Assembly (NCBI GenBank): GCA_005784505.1
Contig: VCAZ01000014.1
Coordinates: 3,583,241-3,647,240 of the forward strand
DNA from: Bagarius yarrelli
Taxonomy: Eukaryota > Chordata > Actinopteri > Siluriformes > Sisoridae
Length of the DNA stretch: 64,000 bases
Reading direction: 5' to 3'
Positions 59,553 to 64,000 of this stretch are shown here, one piece after another. The stretch's first letter is position 1; each line of letters begins with the position of its first letter. The position numbers and the translations under genes are program-made. Below the pieces are notes generated by a model that was not told the origin of the DNA, ran no database searches, and saw nothing but the letters and a program-made list of their open reading frames with translations.

Positions 59553-60839
59553 TGTATTTCTATCTGAAAGAAACTGAAACGCTGACTGAACCAAAGACCT
59601 TCTCAAGCCTGTTACTGCCTGAACTCACTAACACTATCATATATTTACAGAAAAGTAAGAGTAAAGGTTATTATAGGAGTAAAAGTTAAACTGATAGACG
59701 GATGTCCATATAGTGTATAAAAAAAGTTACATTTAAAACATTTAACTATACAAATAAATAGGATTTAACACTGCCAATGTGATTATCAGTTTTATGTTTA
59801 GATCTTAAATTATTGCTTCTATATCATAAGTGAAAGTACACACGGTGTCTTATGTTCTAAGGCCAAGTGTCCTTTCGTCCCACATTAAAACATTCTAAGC
59901 AAATTTGTAGTCTATCCCTATTCGTATTGGACAGATCCATCATAGAAATAATAGTATTTCAATAGTAAACAATAGTACAAATATTTAACAAGAGTCCTGG
60001 GTAGAAATCCTGCAGAGAAGTTTTAATTTTTAGAGTTAAAGTAAGAACTAAAAGTAAGAACATTTAACAGTTTATATTACCCACGAGTCTAGATCTAATC
60101 TAATTCATGATCTGTCCAGAAATGTGAAAGAAGATGGAAAAAACATCAGTATTTTTCCACCTGAGTGTGTGTATATGACTAAAGTCCATTGAGTTGATTT
60201 TAGCTGAGTTAAAAGAAGTCTTTAATAATCCCAAAGGATTTTTTGGCAGCGACTGCTTATTACCTAATAAGTGCTTATCTAATCTAATAAATCTAATATG
60301 TTATATCCAATAAGTGCAATCTTATGTGCAAATTTTAACTTGATCATCAAAAAAAAAAAAAAGCTGCTTCATTTGTTTTTCAGACAAAATGAAATAATAT
60401 CTCAGAACTCCATGTCAACACAATCCCATCTGTATAAGGCCTTTCTATGTGTTTGGGATGTAGTTGAGTTGGCAGTTTTGACTGAAGGGTATTAACTGTG
60501 AATCTGTGCAACGACAATAATCAGACGTTCATACACTGAGACAAATCCATGACATTTCTCAAACGTCACAGCAGCCGCTGTTAACCTTTACCTAAGCTTT
60601 GGATTAAACACTGCGGCACTGTGATAATGACAGAACCTACTTTGATTGTGTTCTGATGAATGTCATTATCGCCGTTTGGATTGAGACTGAAATGGGAATA
60701 AAGCTGTCATTAGTTGTGTCAGTAATGTTACTAGCAATGAAGTCTTACTGTAAAAGGAGTGACATTTAGACGGACATTTTTAGGCACTAGGTGATATGCT
60801 GCAGTGGTAGTAAATGTAAAAGCAATGTAAAAAAGTTGG

Positions 60840-61552
60840 GTAGGAACATGTTATATTTACTTCGATACACTTATTGAGTATTTTTTTTTTGGGGGGGGGG
60901 CGTTACGTTTACACTCACTCAAGCTAAATTCTGATTGCAGAAAATCACTTTGCTACATTTGATGGCGTTTCTCCGGGTTTTATTAAATGTTAATTATGAA
61001 AATGAAATTTTAATAATTAGTTTCCATCATTTTATGTATAAATCAAGTGACACACAATAGGCTGCAGCCATCTGAGTGATCAGTTTGGGGAAAAAATGGC
61101 CAAAGAAGGAGAATAAGAGAGCATATTTGTAAATATGAGACCACTCACCGCATCACAGTTAACCGATTTTTTTTAAATGAACAATGACATAATGGGTGCA
61201 CCATTTATGTTGACTACCTGAGAAAAAGTAAAAAAACAATGGCTAGTTATGGGTAATTCTGCAACTACAGTCACTTTATCATTACCGTATGTTACTATAG
61301 AATCTCACACATTGACTTCTTTTGTCCTTTTGCATGCATCTAGTTGATTGTTAGAAATTTTTCTGGCCTCAGGATTTTTCAATAACGTAAACGGATACAA
61401 AGTAACTGGTAAGTCACTACTTGAGTAGTTTCATCATTCTACTATTTATTACTCTTTCTCGAGTAAGGTTAAACATTAATACTTTTACTGTTACTTGAGA
61501 AATTATTCTTATAAGTAATTGTACTTAAGTTAAATTTTTGGCTACCCTGGAC
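60840..61552. mobile_element. hAT-like repeat, copy 2
   Basis: Contains ACATTTGATGGCGTTTCTCC, GGCTGCAGCCATCTGAGTGA, ACCGTATGTTACTATAGAAT and, further on, the ACTTGAGTAGTTTCATCATT and GTTACTTGAGAAATTATTCT blocks, ending in a TACTTAAGTT stretch. It is more complete at its right end than copy 1. Confidence 0.5.
60883..60901. repeat. T-run joined to G-run
   Basis: Ten T residues directly followed by nine or ten G residues. A similar C-run of about ten with CA units lies at 62168-62195. Confidence 0.85.
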
Positions 61553-61572
61553 AATGGATGACGATGGACAAT

Positions 61573-61605
61573 GGATAGATTAATGGATGGATGGATGGAT
61601 GGATG

Positions 61606-61643
<38 letters not shown>

Positions 61644-61682
61644 CAGACAAAAAGACAGACAGACAAAAAAAGACAGACAGAC

Positions 61683-61725
<43 letters not shown>

Positions 61726-61730
61726 AAAAA
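61573..61730. repeat. GGAT/GATA/GACA array
   Basis: GGAT units, then GATA, GACA with AAAAA interruptions, then GATA again. Confidence 0.92.
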
Positions 61731-63379
61731 TACTGTAAAGATAAAATATTCAAAGATATCCGGTTTGCAGCAGTTTGACGACGACATGCTTCTATAGGTG
61801 CGGTTATAAGGTGTCGGGGAAACTATATTTTTATATTAGTGAAGTTTCTTTGTGTGTCTGGAGAGAACAAAGCTGAGCAATTCGCCTAAAATGGAGCATA
61901 ATCCCCGAGCTCATCAATATCACCACTCTAACTGCTATAGTAGTTTTACCCAACAGCACTGTTGTGTTTAAGATGATTTAAACTGTTAGCGACACACATT
62001 TCTTCAGAAGCAGGCATTCCGATTCGAGAATTGCTTTGGTAATGATGTTTTTGCTAAAGAAAAGCTCGGATAGAAAGAAGGCCGTCATTTAAAAATGATA
62101 AATGTGATTATTTTAACTCTTTATCTTCTTTATGTTGCAGTGCAGAAACACTGCAGCGGTAATGGGACCCCCCCCCCCCACACACACACACACACATCTC
62201 AGATTGTATAAACAGATTCATTAAAATATAGAGGGAAAAAAAAAAACACATCCATTACAATCTTGTGCACTACAGAGACATTTTTGCTCCAGTGTTGAGA
62301 CTATGGGCAAGAAATCAGAACGGTTACCAAACTATAAACAAGGCTATTATTTCCAATCTAAATAAAAAATGCTAAAAGATAATAGGATAGATTGGGGGCT
62401 CTTTATTCAGAAAAATGTTTGAGTATTTTTCTCTAATTTCACAAATTAAATTATAGTATCTGCTAAAAGAAAAAAATGTGCCTTTTAGCAAATCGTTATA
62501 AGTCTAGGATGACTTCCTCGGAGTTAGAAAAATAAAACAAAATGTAGCTGCAAGCTGTGATAACGGGCCCAAAGCCTCCAGCGCGAAAGCCGCCCCGGTG
62601 GCATCAGAATAACGAAGCACAGCGGGTACAAATATTTAAGTTATGTCTATTATTTTATAATTTTAAAGTTAGCCACAGAACAAAAAAAAAACATAAAAAA
62701 CCTAAGCAAGTTTCTTTAGATGACTTGATCTATGTATGTAAACCATTTTTTATTATTTATAATTTTTTTTTTATTTGTAAAATAAATCTCCATTAAAGAT
62801 TGGGATCACAGTACAAGTACATAAGCTTATTCTATGTATACGTTTCCTAATCTAACTAGCTATTGCAGACAAATCAGCCTTAATAAATTTGTTATCCTTT
62901 CACTCTTTCTAGTTAGATATTTGACGTATCTATTTCTACGCTCCCAAAATGTTATTAACCCTCCTGTTGTGTTCGTTTCGGCTAAAACTGATAATGTTAC
63001 CAGTCACCTGGATTCATTTTATTTCATTATAAATCCACAATAATACATAATGATAATAATAATGAATAAACATCGATTTATTATTAGTATTATTATTATA
63101 ATTTCATGGAGTACAGTATCACAGTCAATGTTATAAGTAAACAATCCATTCATCCCAAAACACTTTTTTTTTTAAATAAGACTTCAATTTAAGTCTTTTC
63201 TAAATGTACGTTTTCCCATACCGCATATTTTGTTTAAAATTCCCAACCACTGGTCTCCTGCTTAAGGTTCAGCACAAAACCGGTGGTGTTTTGAAGTATT
63301 TGTCACTGTTTTAAATATTTTTTTACTATGTACGGTTTAATGAATGAAAAATCCAACGACAACCCCTAATTCATTAATT

Positions 63380-63510
63380 CATTTATCTTCTATACCCGCT
63401 TATTCCCTAATTCGGGGTCACAGGGATCTGCTGGAGTCTATCCCAGCTGTCTCTGAAAGGACGAAAGGCAGGAGGTGGACATCATGGACAGGTCCACAAC
63501 CCTAAGATTT
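63380..63510 (-). repeat. Interspersed repeat fragment
   Basis: ATACCCGCTTATTCCCTAAT, TCACAGGGATCTGCTGGAGT and CCAGCTGTCTCTGAAAGGAC mark the reverse of the same family. Confidence 0.6.
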
Positions 63511-63824
63511 TTCTAATTTTAGCTGCCAGTAAGGCTGTATTTTTGAACATGGCCAGAAAATATGAAAATGATTAGCCATTAAGGTTCCGCTTTGCCACCA
63601 ACAGAGGGTTACACTCTGTTCACCTGTACGTACTGCTGTTCATTTAGGAGTTACAAGAATATTAATAAATTCTTCTGCCAGGATTTTAAGTTTATTGTGT
63701 TTGGCTGTTTAACAGATTTCTGTCCAGTCTTACTCTTATTTGAAAGTCTGATTCCTTCTCTTATTTTTGTTTTACAGAATTTGCCAAGTTTTTACAGTTT
63801 TTTTTATATTTAATTCCATCACAT

Positions 63825-63986
63825 TCTACAGTTTTTATCCAGAGCGACTTACATTTATCTCTTTCATACAGCTAAGCAATGAGGGGTTAAGGGCTTTGCT
63901 CGGGTGCCCAGCGGTGGTGCTGGAAATTGAACCCTGATCTTCCAATTAGCAGTCCAAGATCTTAACCACTGAGCTACTACTCCACC
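63825..63986 (-). repeat. tRNA-derived SINE at window edge
   Basis: A reverse copy with CCAGAGCGACTTACATTTAT, GCTAAGCAATGAGGGGTTAA and head complement CTTAACCACTGAGCTACTAC. Confidence 0.87.
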
Positions 63987-64000
63987 TATTGAAGAAAGCG

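Larger units (their letters stand above)
53448..64000 (-). other. b3glct: B3GLCT intron 3 (partial)
   Basis: This 10.5 kb lies upstream of exon 4 and runs off the window. It holds a SINE (54761-54949), a perfect hairpin (55098-55162), a 1.1-kb L2 LINE 3' part, Kolobok-like and Tc1 relics (56930-57645), a hAT-like scrap (58105-58230), a 36-bp minisatellite (58826-59552), a hAT-like repeat (60840-61552), a GATA/GACA array, and a terminal SINE. No CpG-rich promoter or ATG-bearing exon was found, so exons 1-3 are most likely further upstream, although a short exon could be missed. Confidence 0.75.

Noticed and set aside
61141..61215. Candidate B3GLCT exon 3 ending at a GTGAGTG donor
   Set aside because: In the phase needed to join exon 4 it has a stop codon just before the donor, and it lies within a repeated element.

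Overview
This is vertebrate nuclear DNA, most likely from a teleost fish. The intergenic-type sequence is AT-rich and full of microsatellites. It carries about eighteen copies of a tRNA-derived SINE with teleost-style 3' sequence, L2-type LINE 3' ends and Tc1/mariner relics. The SINE and Tc1 types would suit an otophysan such as a catfish, but I cannot fix the species. There is no bacterial, phage or plasmid signal.

Only one protein-coding gene can be supported. It is a B3GLCT (beta-1,3-glucosyltransferase, formerly B3GALTL) orthologue on the minus strand that fills the whole window. Ten consecutive coding exons are present, from 53447 down to 89. By alignment to the human protein as I remember it, they match human exons 4 to 13. 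Every exon junction keeps the reading frame and every intron is GT-AG. Together they encode about 346 residues with no internal stop, from the N-terminal luminal region through the DDD motif to the glycine-rich stretch of the GT31 catalytic domain. Exons 1-3 (signal/anchor region) were not found and probably lie beyond position 64000. Exons 14-15 lie beyond position 1.

Layout in transcription order (high to low coordinates): intron 3 (64000-53448); exon 4; the 16.6 kb intron 4; exons 5 and 6, separated by a 289-bp intron; intron 6 with a TIR-bounded Tc1-like transposon; exon 7; intron 7 with a possible DIRS-like remnant; exon 8; exon 9; intron 9 with a Tc1 relic and several nested repeats; exon 10; intron 10 with a duplicated MITE+SINE block; exon 11; intron 11 with an 11-bp minisatellite; exon 12; exon 13; start of intron 13.

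I found no previously undescribed biological system. The observations most worth checking are a tandem splice donor at exon 9 whose better-looking site would truncate the protein, a perfect 72-bp palindrome, a 19-bp perfect hairpin, two local direct duplications, a nearly intact but frameshifted transposon, and two unusual minisatellites. Assignments to repeat families rest on recognition from memory and were not checked by any search.
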